Below, one piece after another: positions 26,795-38,700 of a stretch of 64,000 bases of DNA; within the stretch, counting starts at the first letter, position 1, and each line of letters opens with the position of its first letter. The position numbers and the translations under genes are program-made. The notes beneath the pieces are model-generated. The model saw only the letters and a program-made list of their open reading frames with translations. It did not search any database and was not told where the DNA came from. This DNA is from Galbula dea (taxonomy: Eukaryota > Chordata > Aves > Piciformes > Galbulidae). The DNA lies in the NCBI GenBank assembly GCA_013399015.1, contig VWZX01004666.1:6912979-6976978 (forward strand), written 5' to 3'.

Positions 26795-27082
26795 CTGTCT
26801 GGATGAGGGGATCAAGTCTACCCTCAATAAGTTTGCAGAAGACACCAAGTTGGGTAGGAGTGTTGGTTTGCTTGAGGGTGGGGAGGCTCTACAAAGGGAT
26901 CTAGACAGACTGAATCAATGGGCTAAGGCCAATTGCATGAGGTTGAATATGGCTAAGTGCCAGGTCCTGCACTTTGGTCACAACAGCCCCATCAATACTA
27001 CAGACTTTGAGCAGAGTGGCTGGAAAGCAGCCTAACAGAAAAGGATCTGGAGGTGATGGTTGACAGCCAGCTCAACATGAAG
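26795..27082 (+). mobile_element. CR1-type LINE, left part (reverse transcriptase segment) of an interrupted copy
   Basis: The plus strand encodes the CR1 reverse transcriptase stretch LDEGIKSTLNKFAEDTKLG, then LNQWAKANCMRLNMAKCQVL and HFGHNSP. After a frameshift near 27010 it continues SSLTEKDLEVMVDSQLNM. Homology stops abruptly near 27082, where a tandem array begins. The later part of the same element type resumes at about 28193 in the same orientation, so the two pieces look like one interrupted copy. Confidence 0.88.
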
Positions 27083-28108
27083 GTACTTTTCTCTATGAGG
27101 GATTCTAATGTCTTCTGTTTTTCTTGGATGGATTCTGGGATGGATTTCTGTTCTTGTAGGTCAGGTTCTAGATCAAATTCTAGGTTGGGTTCTATTTTGC
27201 TATGATGGATTCTCTGGTGGATTTTAAGTGCCTGTGATGGATTAAAAATTGATTCTGTGATGGATTCTTCAATTCTAGTAATCTATGATTGCTTTGTGTT
27301 TGAATTTACAGTTCTGTGATTGATTTCTATGACTCTGAGAGTCAGTGATGGCTTTTAGATATTTTTCGTTCAGTGATTATTTCTAAGGCTCTATGATTCA
27401 ATGACAGATTCTAGGATTCTGATTCAGGGGTTGATTGTGGGATTCCCTGATTCGCTAACCTATGTTTGCTTTATGATTGATTCTAGAATTCTATGATTGA
27501 TTCTAGGATGGCTTCTGGACCTCTTTCATTCAGTGATGGCTTCTATGCCTTTATGATTTAACACTGGATTCTAGGGTTCATTCTACAAAGTTATCTTTTT
27601 TTTCTATGATTGATTCTACAATGAATATTAAGTTTTTATTTTAGTTTCAAGAATCCAATGATTCTAGGATGGCTTTTAGGTCTCTCTGATTCAGTGATGG
27701 CTTCTAGGGCTCACTGATTCAGTGGTGCTTTCTAGAGCTCTCTGATTTGGTGGTGGATTCTACGAGTCTTTGATCAGTGATGGATTCTAGGAGTCTTTGA
27801 CTCAGTGATGGATTGTTGGATGGATTCTCTCATGTGTTCCCTTTTTCCATTATTGCTTGTATAGCAATATCTAAGTTCTTACATTGGATTGAAGTATGCA
27901 CTGTATGATTCTAGGATGGTTTCCTGGACTCTATGATTGATTGCAGGATGGACTTGTGGAGTCTGTTATTAATTCTAGGATGGGTTTCTAGAGTCTGTGA
28001 TTGAATCTAGGATTGATTATAGGACTCTGTGATTCAAGGATGGCTTGTAGGACACTGTGATTCAAGGATGGTTTTTAGGGTTGTATGATTCAGTGATGGA
28101 TTCAAGGA
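27083..28108 (+). repeat. Degenerate minisatellite, ~28 bp period, inside a CR1
   Basis: About 1 kb built from variants of TGATTCAGTGATGGCTTCTA followed by GGGCTCTC. The clearest consecutive units start at 27687, 27715, 27743, 27771 and 27798, spacings 28, 28, 28 and 27. Flanking units are more diverged and of mixed length (GATTGATTCTAGGATGG variants). The words GATTCTA and TATGATT are also those of the CR1 tail, so the array may have grown from a CR1 terminal repeat; that origin is inference. Confidence 0.85.
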
Positions 28109-28192
28109 CTATGCTAAATGACCCTCAGATTGGAAAATCTAGGGTCTTTGATATCATTTAAACTAAAAATACTTTTGTTTCTGAGCCTCCTG

Positions 28193-28517
28193 AAGTGACA
28201 CAACATCCATCTCAGAAGGTGGGGGTTGGTCTTTTCACCCAAGTAACAAGTGATAGGACAAGAGGAAATAGCCCCAGGTTGCACAAGTGAATTTAGATTG
28301 GATATTAGGAAAAATATGTTCACCAAAATGCTTTAGGCATTGTAACAGGCTGCCCAGGGTGGTGGTGGAGTCATCATCCCTGGAGATATTTAAAAGATGT
28401 ATAAATGTGGCACTTAGGGATATGGTTTAGTGGAGGACTTAGCAGTGCTAGGATAACAGTTGGACTCGATCTTAAAGGTCTTTTTCAACTGAAACAACTC
28501 TATGATTCTATGATTCC
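28193..28517 (+). mobile_element. CR1-type LINE, right part (3' end) of the interrupted copy
   Basis: Begins AAGGTGGGGGTTGGTCTTTT, then CAAGTGATAGGACAAGAGGA and TTGGATATTAGGAAAAATAT, the CR1 reverse transcriptase end. AGGCTGCCCAGGGTGGTGG, GTTGGACTCGATCTTAAAGG and the ACTCTATGATTCTATGATTC tail follow. Relative to a normal CR1, roughly 350 bases between this and the left part are absent and replaced by the minisatellite plus a short unrelated spacer (28109-28192). Confidence 0.9.
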
Positions 28518-30216
28518 TGTTCTTTGCTGCCTGTTTTTGGCAGATACTTAGCATGTTTTTGAAGACGTCTCTACCTCAAAGTATATACCTCAACAGACTT
28601 GAAATCTAAATGATGATAAGCTTAAATCCAACAAATAAATAAGAAGTCCTGAATATATTCTTGGTATGGTGTGATGCCTTTTTTTGGTATGTAAACGGTA
28701 CTCTACATGTTTTTCTTTGTTTATATAGGAGAGAAGCATTGCCAAAGGAAATGCAAAAGGATTTGCTTAGAGAAAAAGCAGCTATCTACTCACATAATCA
28801 CATTAATGACTAAATGCATAACGGGATTATGTGACAAAAGGTAAATGCACTGGAAATTACTGCCTGAAAACTCGGTTCTAGTTAAAATACATGTAGTTGA
28901 TACATCTAGAAACAAAAGAAACTGTCTTTGACAATACAATAATGGTGGCTGATAACAAGACAGAATTTGGAGGTATGTTACCAACATATTCTATACATTT
29001 TCCTCTGCTCTTGCTTTCTGCTTATGTGCAAGGCTGAGCTCTCAGCTCTGCCACAGTCATTGACTTAACCCAGAATCTGAAACAATGGGAAAGGAAGGAC
29101 AAATTCAGTAAATTACTGCAATGGCCAGAGTGACAGCAGTAGAAGGAGAAGACAAAGCAAAGCAACAAAACCCCTGGTGCTAACAACAATGACATCTAAC
29201 AACCATCTGACATAGCCTAGAGTCCATGCTATACTGCTCTGCCTGCCAGCATATTGATTTTAAACTCTTCATGGCACCCAGATGTTACAGTGATGGGCAA
29301 TAAATAACAAAACATTGTTTTGTTCACAATGAAGATGACTCAGGATGCTCAAGAGACAGAATGATTCATATGCAGCCTTCAGACCTCCATCAGCTGTAAG
29401 CTATTTTGCTTGCCCTCAGGAATTCAGTAACTGGGACAGGAAACATAGTTATTAGTGTGTTACTGCTGTGCTTGGCCATTATATGTTAATTTAGAAATGT
29501 TCCATGTTACAGTAAATTGTTACTTATTCCTCAGGTGGCTCTAGTGAGGATATTTTAAAAAGTTGTATGGACTAGGATGTGTGCCTGGTGGAATGAATTC
29601 TTCTACTGTTACAAGCTATGAAAGTGAGCAGCACAAGGAAAAGCAAATGTACTGCAGTTTGATTTCTCCTCTGCTATAAATGCTTTAGTGAAGAAATATT
29701 ACCATACTCTGAGTTCTGCACCCAATATTTGAATTACATCTACATAGTTTTGTGCCTTTTTTTTTTTTTTTTTACTTAAATGGTGACAGAATGGCAAGTC
29801 TCAAGCTGCACTTGTTCTTTCCATTGCAGGAGATGTGCAAAGACAAAGTGTAGCTGGTTTTGAAGTTATAATTTCCTTTTAATTGTTCTGTACTTCTTCA
29901 TGGACATTTGCAGCTGCATCCTGTTCTTGCTGGGTACGAATAGAGACTGTTGCTCTTGTGCCTCTTCTCTGTTCAAGTCTAACTCTAAACTTTTCAGGAC
30001 ATGAGAACACAAAGCTAACAAAACCCATCAGACCTGTCACAAACATTATGTGAGAATGTTACAGCTTGGGGAAAAAAGGCACAAACTAAAAAAGTACTTG
30101 CATGGTAGAAAAATTACACAAAGAGTTACTCTGAGAAGCAGCTATGAAACTCCAGGTGTCCTGGTCCCTTACCTGGGAGGATTTGAGAGCAAGGTTCTAG
30201 AAGTAAAAGAAAACTT
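28518..30216. other. Intergenic stretch, nothing recognised
   Basis: AT-rich with a poly-T run near 29758-29773. No gene is supported. Confidence 0.5.
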
Positions 30217-30290
30217 TTTACATGGCTGTACCACATTGTTTAAAAGCTTTTATTTTACATGGCTGTACTGCATTGTTTAAAAGCTCTTAT
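30217..30290 (+). repeat. Tandem duplication of a 37 bp unit
   Basis: TTTACATGGCTGTA...CATTGTTTAAAAGC occurs twice head to tail with a period of 37 bases and about three differences. Confidence 0.9.
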
Positions 30291-33200
30291 TTTTCTCCTT
30301 TTACTACAGCTTGAATATTGTGATTAGAAGCAAATGTCTAATTTAAGAAGGCCAGTTCATGAATTTGGCTGCTGTCTGGCACTCTCTTCTGTTCATCAGC
30401 TTTGTGCAACATGGGATCCAGATGGATGTTTTTGCTGAGTCTGGGATTTTGTTTACAAATGCTTCCAAACTGATGCTTCTCCTATATCTTGTCAACACAT
30501 ATTTTTGAAATATTTGTACTTGCAAGTTCTTCACAGTTATTGGGTGTGCAAACTATATGATTTGAGTTAGAGTTTGGAGTCAGTTGATGTTAGATTTCTT
30601 TACACTGTGTTCTTTGAACAATTTCTTAATTCTGCCAGGTAATACACACTTTCTTAACTGTCTGTTGGCAATACGTACTGAAACCTGCACAAGCAAGTCT
30701 CGTAATCAAAAGATATGTTCTGTGCTGGTTGGCTGATCCAACCTACTGACCTATGTAAATAAACACAGCCCCTCCAAAAAGCCAGCTGTGCTCGGTTTTC
30801 AGTCAATATCCGGAGAAAGTCATTAGCACAGACATTATTTATCCATGCCTTTTGACTTTTTGGGACTGTATGAGAACCTTCTTGGTTTGTTAGTAGTTAC
30901 TAGTGAGTGACTTCTTAGTTTAAACTTATCTGGATGTTGTTTTGCATTGATATATTGATGTTCAGTTACAAAGTTGATTGGTATATAATGTATCTACAGC
31001 TTGCACTGACTTTGGACTTCATTTGCACTTAGACCACAACAGCATCACCAGTCCTTTTGGGTCCTTGATGTGTTACAGCACTGCATTTAGGAATTGGAGA
31101 AACATTTCGTATATTCAGAAGTAACCAACAAACGATCTGTCTTTTTTATTCTGCCTTCAGGGAAAGTGATGAAGAAATGGTTGTATCTCACAGAGAATGA
31201 GAAGTTTTGCAGAAAATGTCTGGAGAAAGGTCAAATTTGTGACTATTGTATGTTGTGAAATGTACATTGTGAAACTAATGAAAAAATTATGAAATTGTTT
31301 TTTACCGAACAGAGGAAAGGCAGAATCTGGCCCATAGGGAGAAGCAGTAAGTATGGAATAGGAACAGTACAATAGTTTTATTTACATAAGGACTGAGTAA
31401 AGCAAGCTGTGTTATTTTAGCTGAGTCTGCCCAATTTATTATCCAAACACAATACTTAACCATACAGAAATGGCATCTGATCAGTACCACATACGTGGAA
31501 TGTTGTTGTGCAATGTTTTGTCTTTGAAGCAGTTTCCTGAATGGTGCATTACCAGTAAGGTCTGCTACATGGTGCTGAGAGTGCTTTTGTGCTGACAAGC
31601 AGTAGCCCCAGAAGTGAATTTGGAAGATGTAGGACAATCTTTTGCTATGCAACTTTTTGCAATATCGTTATTGCTATAGCAATAAAATCATGGTGTTTCT
31701 GACTGTTTGTATTCTGCTACAGGGGCTGTTGCAGCCTTTTGTCTGAGTTAGATGAAGGCTCAGCCTGGGGTTGCTCAGAGGCCTTGAATTGCTGTAGTGC
31801 AGGATGTTCAGTCAGCTCCTGTGATCTGCTTCTTTGCCTTCTTCTGCGTTGTATTCCCACCTAAAATACTGAAGAGGTCCAAAGAGCCTGGCTTTTCATT
31901 TTCTTTCTTTTAGTCTTGTAATGCCATATTAAGAACATCTTTTAGATACAGTGGCATTCACTCTGATGTTCTGAACTTTTCAGTATAGTTTGCTTAGAAG
32001 ATTATATGAAAAGAAACCTTGTTCACTCAAGCTGATGCAAGAAACAACCCTGACTCTGTGACAGGGCCACACACTGTGCTCACTTTCACTCTTGGGGCTT
32101 CACTCTTATTTTTTCTGATGTAACTGGTTTCCAGAGATTGGCAGGCACTTACCTTTTAAAAGACAGAGGATTTAAAAAAATGATAATTTCTTGCTCACAG
32201 CTACAGTTCTGCTGTTGAGCTATAGCTCAATAGTTCAGTCAAAAATATCTGAATTAGCAAGCTCAGAAGTAATTATGTCATGACTGGGGTATCTTTAGGA
32301 AACATCTATCTGTTCCAGGATGTGCTAGGAAAGCATTGCTAGATGAGACACTCCAAGTTGCCATGAAGCTGGTGCATAGAGTAAAGGTCTAGATGACTGT
32401 GGTCCACCCAAGTCCATTTCCCATAATTTTTCAGTTAACAGAGACAATATATATATTTCAGGAGGATGTAAAACTTATTTTTTGGTATTTTCAACAGTTA
32501 GAGATGTTTTAATGTTCCTCCCCTTTCTTCCCTCCCACCCCCTAAATTTGGAGATGTTTACTTCAATGTCAGCCAAATTTGACAGTTTTTTCTTACCCAT
32601 TTCTGTAAACAGAGATGTATAACCCTACTGTCACCAGGAGGAAATCTGGGTTTTCACTTGTGGTCAGAAAGCTCTAAAATTTGAATGGTGCTTTTTATTC
32701 CTAGACAATTTTTTGTTCCTATACTATTGTGTATCACTGCAACTTCATAGCATGGCACAAGTCACTTTGCTGATGCTTCTGATTTACTCAGTGAATTAGC
32801 AGAAAAAAAACCTTGTATAGGAAAAGGTCTCCCCAAACACTAAGTATTCTGGGGCACACAGGTAGAGTAATTTCCATTTTCCTTTTTATTCTTAGCCACA
32901 AACCAACATAAGAAGTTTTGTACTGCAGGTGTATGCTGTTGCAGGTTGGTTTAGATTCTGAAGCTGCTTCTTATTTGTCTTAGGTCAGCAGAAAAGAGTG
33001 AAACTGAAAGAAACTATCTCCAGTATCCTGATCTACAAAGAATTAAACCTTGCTCTTCGAACTTCCTTTATCTAAGAAGAGAGTTTCTACCAGCAGCTCA
33101 AACTTTACAGGTTCAAATGCCCTTTGCAAGAGAACTTCTTATATGAAATACATATAATTGATACACATCTATATTTACTATGTTATAAATGCAGGCAAAT

Positions 33201-35289
33201 GAGTGAAAATCTTCAAGGGTATCTGTGAATTCTAGATGCAGAGGGAGGAAAGTAGGTGGGGAAAGAGCTAAACTGGCGCATATGTGTCAGCTAAGCAGGG
33301 TATAATAAATCAGTCACTGCAGGAAAACCATAAGCAGTACTAGACTAGAAAGCACCAGAAAGCACCTGCAGTAGTGCATGTGTGTCTAGATCTTTATTTT
33401 TGGCCAAGCTGATATAAATATGGGATATATTGAGAAAGCTAATGTTGTATATTTGGATGTTTCTCTTTGCTCATGTTTGTTTCTTTTACAAAGCCCCAGT
33501 CAGTCCTTTTATATCACTGATGTCTGGAAAGTTATCAGGTCCTCTTAGCTGGGATAACAGGTACTTAATACAAAAACAACAAAACTGCTTGCTCTAAATC
33601 ATGTTCTTCTTCATCTCAGTTTGTGGGTAGGGGAGATGAATGTGACCACTAATTAAAATCAGGCTGTAGACCACATTAAAGATTTCAGAACTGCCAACGG
33701 CTCTTTTGTTTTCCCCCTTTTTTATCCTAAGCCGTGTTCAGCATTTCCTGCAGCTGTGGACCTGGACAGCTGTTCCTCAGCAGTAATGCCAGGTCAGGAA
33801 TGCCAGCTGTGGCTACTTGAAACAAAGTAGTTAAGCCTACAGTGTTCAGAGATGTGCCAGAAAGCCATTTTGTTTTTTTGGCTCAGTGACCAATTATAGA
33901 GCTATGGAGGAGAGATATCATAGGCAACAATTTAACAGTCTGGAGTAGTGTAAATTGTATTATGAACTGTGTCTGTCTTACAGTATTCAACATACATCAA
34001 GCTCATTTCCATGCTGAAGGTGTAGTCTGTTGTGTCAGTTGTGGCCAGCATGAGCCTTGTGGGTGTTCACTACAAGGAAATCCACGGCATAATCTGGTAA
34101 ATTCACACACACATTCAAGTAAATGTAATCTCTGCAATGCTTTAAATTAAATAATACCTTAAATTAAGGGCCACTTTGATATCAAAAAGCCTTTTCTGTT
34201 TTCTATGAATATTCATAGCAGTCTTTTACAGAACCTTGAAATTAAAGAGGAAAATCATCATTAAAGCATTCATTACTTATTGAGAGAAATTCAACTTGTC
34301 TTTCTTTAAATTTGAAATTAACAGCAACTCTGCTTTCTGCTCTTTGAATACAGTGTGCTATAATAATATATTGCAGCTTGACAGTGAGTGCAGACTGTTT
34401 ATTCCTTTGTAGAGTCACAGGCCGCTTTATCAAACTTCTGTCACTGGTAGAACTCTTTTGAAAAAAAGAGTGTAAAAAGCACAGTTACACCCTGAGAAGT
34501 GACACTGAAAATGCCAATGCAATTAAGTTTATTTCATGTCCTTGATCATTATACAACATATTTTGACAAGTTCAAAAGGGTAAAGATGTTATTTTCTAGC
34601 AGCTGGTGTTGCTAATGGCCATGAACATCTGGTTCTGGAGTTCTTTTTGTGTGTCACTGACAACCACCTTGGTGTGGGTAGGACATGTTGCATGTAAACT
34701 TGGTGCAGCCATGAGGTGGGTCACGTAGACTATATATTTTAAATAGATCAGTTTATATACACTGAAGTAAGTGCAACTAACATAATACAAGACTGTAATA
34801 TATATAGCAAATATTTTCAGTCTGTCTTTTCCTAAAGACATGTTGGCATTTTCATTGCAAGACCTATCTTTGAGTGAGTTCTGTATCTCCATATGGATCG
34901 GGATAGGTCAGTGCTTTGTAGCTAAAGCCATATATGGAAACCTGCTTCCTACTAACTTTTGGACGTATTTAGAGGGTTTTTTTGCTATATTTAACTTTAT
35001 TACCACTAGATTTATTACTAAAGGAAGTAATTACCTAGAAAGAAGTACATTTTCTGAGCCTTGAAATTAAATGCTAGTTTTGGGAAGGCTTCCAGCAAGA
35101 TAGTATCAATTAGTGGTGGACAAGACCTTTTATGTCAGTGCAAATTATTCTCCTGTCTCTTACCCCAAATCCTCCAGGTCACTCTCTGTACCTTTGCTCC
35201 TTTTGCCATCCAGAGGCTGTTCCACAGCTGTGGCCATTTTATTTGTGCTTCTGTACCATTGACTGTAGCACTGTCTGCCATTTCTACGT
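30291..35289. other. Intergenic stretch, nothing recognised
   Basis: About 5 kb, AT-rich. A 116-codon minus-strand frame at 31302-31652 and other short frames have no recognisable domain. No repeat family or RNA gene is recognised. Confidence 0.5.
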
Positions 35290-35566
35290 CTATAAATATA
35301 TTAAGGGCAAGTGTTGGGAGGACGGAGCCAGGCTCTTCTCAATGTCATCCAATATTAGGACAAGAGGCAATGGGAGCAAGTTGGAGCGTAAGAGGTTTAG
35401 TGTAAACATAAAGAAAAACTTTTTCACAGTGAGGGTGACAGAACACTGGAACAGGCTGTCCAGGGAGGTTGTGGAGTCTCCTTCTCTGGAGACATTCAAA
35501 ACCTGCCTGGACTCATTCTTGTGTGACCTCATCTAGGTGACGCTGCTCTGGCAGGGGGGGTGGACT
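35290..35566 (+). mobile_element. CR1-type LINE, left part, reverse transcriptase end
   Basis: Translates as the CR1 C-terminus: EDGARLFSMSSNIRTRGNGS, then NIKKNFFTVRVTEHWNRLSR and EVVESPSLETFKTCLDSFL, with a stop at 35534-35536. The CR1 3' UTR follows (CTGCTCTGGCAGGGGGGG, TGGACT) and is cut at 35566 by a tRNA-like insert. The remainder of the UTR is at 35650-35730. Confidence 0.92.
35543..35566 (+). repeat. 24 bp direct repeat, left copy (target-site duplication)
   Basis: Starts CTGCTCTGGCAG and ends GTGGACT. It is identical over all 24 bases, including the run of seven G, to 35650-35673. The duplicated bases are CR1 3' UTR sequence, so the duplication is of the target. Confidence 0.92.
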
Positions 35567-35572
35567 GGAGAA

Positions 35573-35644
35573 GTAGTGGTGGTCTAGTGGTTAGGATTCA
35601 GCTCTCTCACCACTGGGGCCCGGTTTCAATTCCCAGTTAGGGAA
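35573..35644 (+). pseudogene. tRNA-Glu(CUC)-like pseudogene inserted in a CR1
   Basis: A 72 base segment aligns end to end with vertebrate tRNA-Glu(CUC). It has the A box region TGGTCTAGTGG, the CTCTCAC anticodon loop with CTC, the B box region GGTTTCAATTCCC and the 3' end AGGGAA. It is probably not functional: the first four acceptor bases are GTAG instead of TCCC, so they do not pair with the 3' AGGGA, and two anticodon-stem pairs near the loop (C-A and T-C) are broken. It is flanked by a 24 bp direct repeat, which points to insertion as a mobile copy and not to an old tRNA locus. Confidence 0.88.
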
Positions 35645-35649
35645 GAATC

Positions 35650-35730
35650 CTGCTCTGGCAGGGGGGGTGGACTAGATGATCTTTGGAGGTCCCTTCCAAC
35701 CCCTGACATTCTACAATTCTATGATTTCTG
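35650..35730 (+). mobile_element. CR1 3' end, right part after the tRNA-like insert
   Basis: Begins with the right copy of the 24 bp direct repeat (35650-35673) and continues AGATGATCTTTGGAGGTCCC, then TTCCAACCCCTGACATTCTA and an ATTCTATGATT tail. Removing the insert and one repeat copy leaves a continuous CR1 3' end. Confidence 0.93.
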
Positions 35731-38700
35731 CCTGCCACAAGTTTGCCTGTCAGTGGCACAAGGTTTTAGTGACTGTACTGTGGTTTATATCTTCATGAGT
35801 GAAATAAGTCTCCTGATCAAATGGACTGTAAGCCTGACAGGATATAGGTAACCCGTATTTACGTTCTGCCAAACACAAGAATATCCACTACTTATTAGAG
35901 TCATACATTTGGGCACTAACTTAACAGATACATATTTAATAACAGTAATAAAACCGAGTCTATCATAGTTGAGACACACTAAACAGATAGCTTTGAAATA
36001 CTTTTGCATTGATCAGTTCTTTTAAGCTGCTCCATAATGATATAAATGTTTCTATGCATGATGTTAACTTACCTGTCCTTCTGCTGATTTTGGATGTAAA
36101 AGATGTATTAGGTGGCCACATGTGCCTTTATTTAACTGGGGTCAATATTGTCTTGGCTAGCTAACTAGTATATATGTCCCCTACACACATATCTAGCTGG
36201 GTTAATCAGAGCTACTTGGTAGGTGCATGGTGGACTTTATATTGCTAAAGGCTGAGTGGAAACTATTCTGCACCTTGAGCATGAAAAGCCATATTCTATC
36301 CCTATATTGTGAAATTCTAGCTTCAGATAGGGTGGACAAGAGGCATTATCACAGAATCTCAAGAAACCACAGCTTTGTTGCAATAATTTATTTTATTTTA
36401 ATCTGTTCTTCTATTTACAAAAGGACTGCCAAGAAGTAGGAGGGTCTTATCTTGATTTCTCACTGAAATGAAGAGAAGCAGTTTTGTGTATGTCTTCCTG
36501 AACACTTTCTGAAGCACTCCAGCTGGCATGATAATTACAAGCTATGCTCATTCAGCTCCTAAATTGTTTGCAGACTGTATTCCTTGCATGACTTGTGTTC
36601 TGGTCTCCTAAATAAAACAGCTGTGGATGTATTTACAGTCTGAGGAAGCTGGACCAGTGATAGAAGCTTGTAGTTTCAGTCACTGCTCATTGGCTGACAT
36701 AAAGACAAAACCAATGGGGAGCATCTGCTTACTCTATCTATAGTCTCTAACTCTGCCCATGTGTTGCCACTTATATTAGATGGATCAGAAAAGTCAGAAT
36801 TCAAGGCTTCTGATAATTCAAGTCTGTGAGGCTATATTAAGTTCCAAACATTATAAGGACAGATTAATAAAGACTTAAAAAATACAGCTTTATATATATG
36901 GAAGTAGTGAAATATAGTTTACCAAGTAAAGAATGAAATTCAGAAACAAGGATCACAAGTCATGTCGTGATGACTCTGTAATTTAAAAAAAAAATAAATC
37001 TAAAATTGACTGTTTTTTCTCAAGTGTCCTAAAATTCTGTAGCCCCCAAGCAGGCTTTCCTATAGGTCCTTGTACAAATACACTAAAGTTATGTCTGGAA
37101 CTTTAGTGACTACAGAGAAAATGATCCTGTATTTATTTAGAGAATTCATTTTATTCCAACAAACTCATAAATGTCTCGAGAAAACTTCATTGCAGTGTTT
37201 AATTTAGAAAACAACCTCCAATTAATAGCAATTATCATAGAGTCTAACCAAAAGATGGCAGCAGTTCAATATTTTTTTCCCTACCAAATAGAAAAGAGAC
37301 TGAGCTTATTGACTGTTTTATAAGCTCTACTGTGTTATTGGAAAGGAATAATGCTATGGATGCTATTTCCTATTGGAAAGAAGGTAAAACAATTTAAGAT
37401 GTTGAAATTGCTTCTTAGTTTTTGTGTAAAAATAATGACAAACTTTCTTTTATTAAACTGCTGTAATTTGGACACTGCCTCTAAGCTGCAGCAATTGGAA
37501 AATAAACCACATTGAGAGAAGGCACTTGTCAGAACAGGTAGAAATGTAGAAGAAATGTGTTTGCAGATGTAGTATAGAAGAAGCAAAGTAGAAGCATGTT
37601 TGTTTAAACACTTTTATGCTGGACAGTTCACAGCTGGGACTTCCTAAAGTGGCAAAGAGACCCAGCCAGACTTCCAAAAACAAATAGCTTCACCAAACAT
37701 GAGGAACTGGAGAGGGGACCAGAAACACTGACTGAAGCATGTTTCCTTGCCTTTTAACAATGAACCTGCTGTATTTCTAGTGTGAGATCTTGTTGCTTGT
37801 GTGCTTCAACTTTCCTAGTGATGTTCACAAGGTAAATTACTAGATTAGTGAAATGATCTTCAGAGGCCTTCCCAAAGCCCTGTGAGGCCAAGGAAAAGGT
37901 TCCCGGTGACTTCACTTGTTTCTGCATCAGCTGCAGTTTAGTGGCATTTCAAAAGTGCCTGAAATTGTGCAATGTACAAATACACAGCTTATGCTGGGTT
38001 TTGGATTATCAATGCAGTTGAGGAGATAACAAAACAGAAGTTACATGTCCTTAGGAAAAAGAATTAAAAAAATAGGGAAATACCTGTTTATTGGGCTGAC
38101 AGTGAAGAAAATTTCCCAAACAACAAAACCAAAATAATGCAGCACTTGAACAAAAACTTTTACCTCCAACCCCAAGATTTTTCAAGTTCAAGCACCTTAC
38201 AAATCAAAGCACATAACATCTTCCAAAACATACAGAATCCCTTAGGAAAAGGTTTCTCATAATCACAAATTTCCTTACAGGAGATTGCTCAATAACTCTT
38301 ACACAACATTTCCATTATACGCTAAGCAAAACCAAAAGCTTGCAGTGTTCCAGCATGCCTTCACTCACTGCTGTAACTGAGAATATGTTCTTGGTCTGTT
38401 TTACTTTACACTCCTTTGTAAGGTGACTATGAATTAGGAACATAATCCTGGTAACTGATCTTCCCAGTTGTTTTGTTATCATCTTGTTAATGGTTTTCAT
38501 ATATTTCAGCAGGACTAATGCTTGATATTCAACCTTGGTACATCACTGCAGAAACACTTTGGGTAGTTGAAGGCTGTCCTAATCAGAAACCATCTATTAA
38601 TTTATTTAAAATAATGAAAATTCCACTAGCACTTTCCTCTGACTTAGCATTTACTTTTGGTATGTCAACGTTCCAGGCTGGAGATAGACTTGGGGAACAA

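Noticed and set aside
27083..28108. CRISPR-like array because of regular ~28 bp repeats
   Set aside because: The units abut one another without unique spacers and are degenerate, inside a LINE in vertebrate DNA. It is a minisatellite.
35573..35644. Functional tRNA-Glu gene
   Set aside because: The first four acceptor bases do not pair with the 3' end, and two anticodon-stem pairs are broken. It sits inside a LINE and is flanked by a target duplication.
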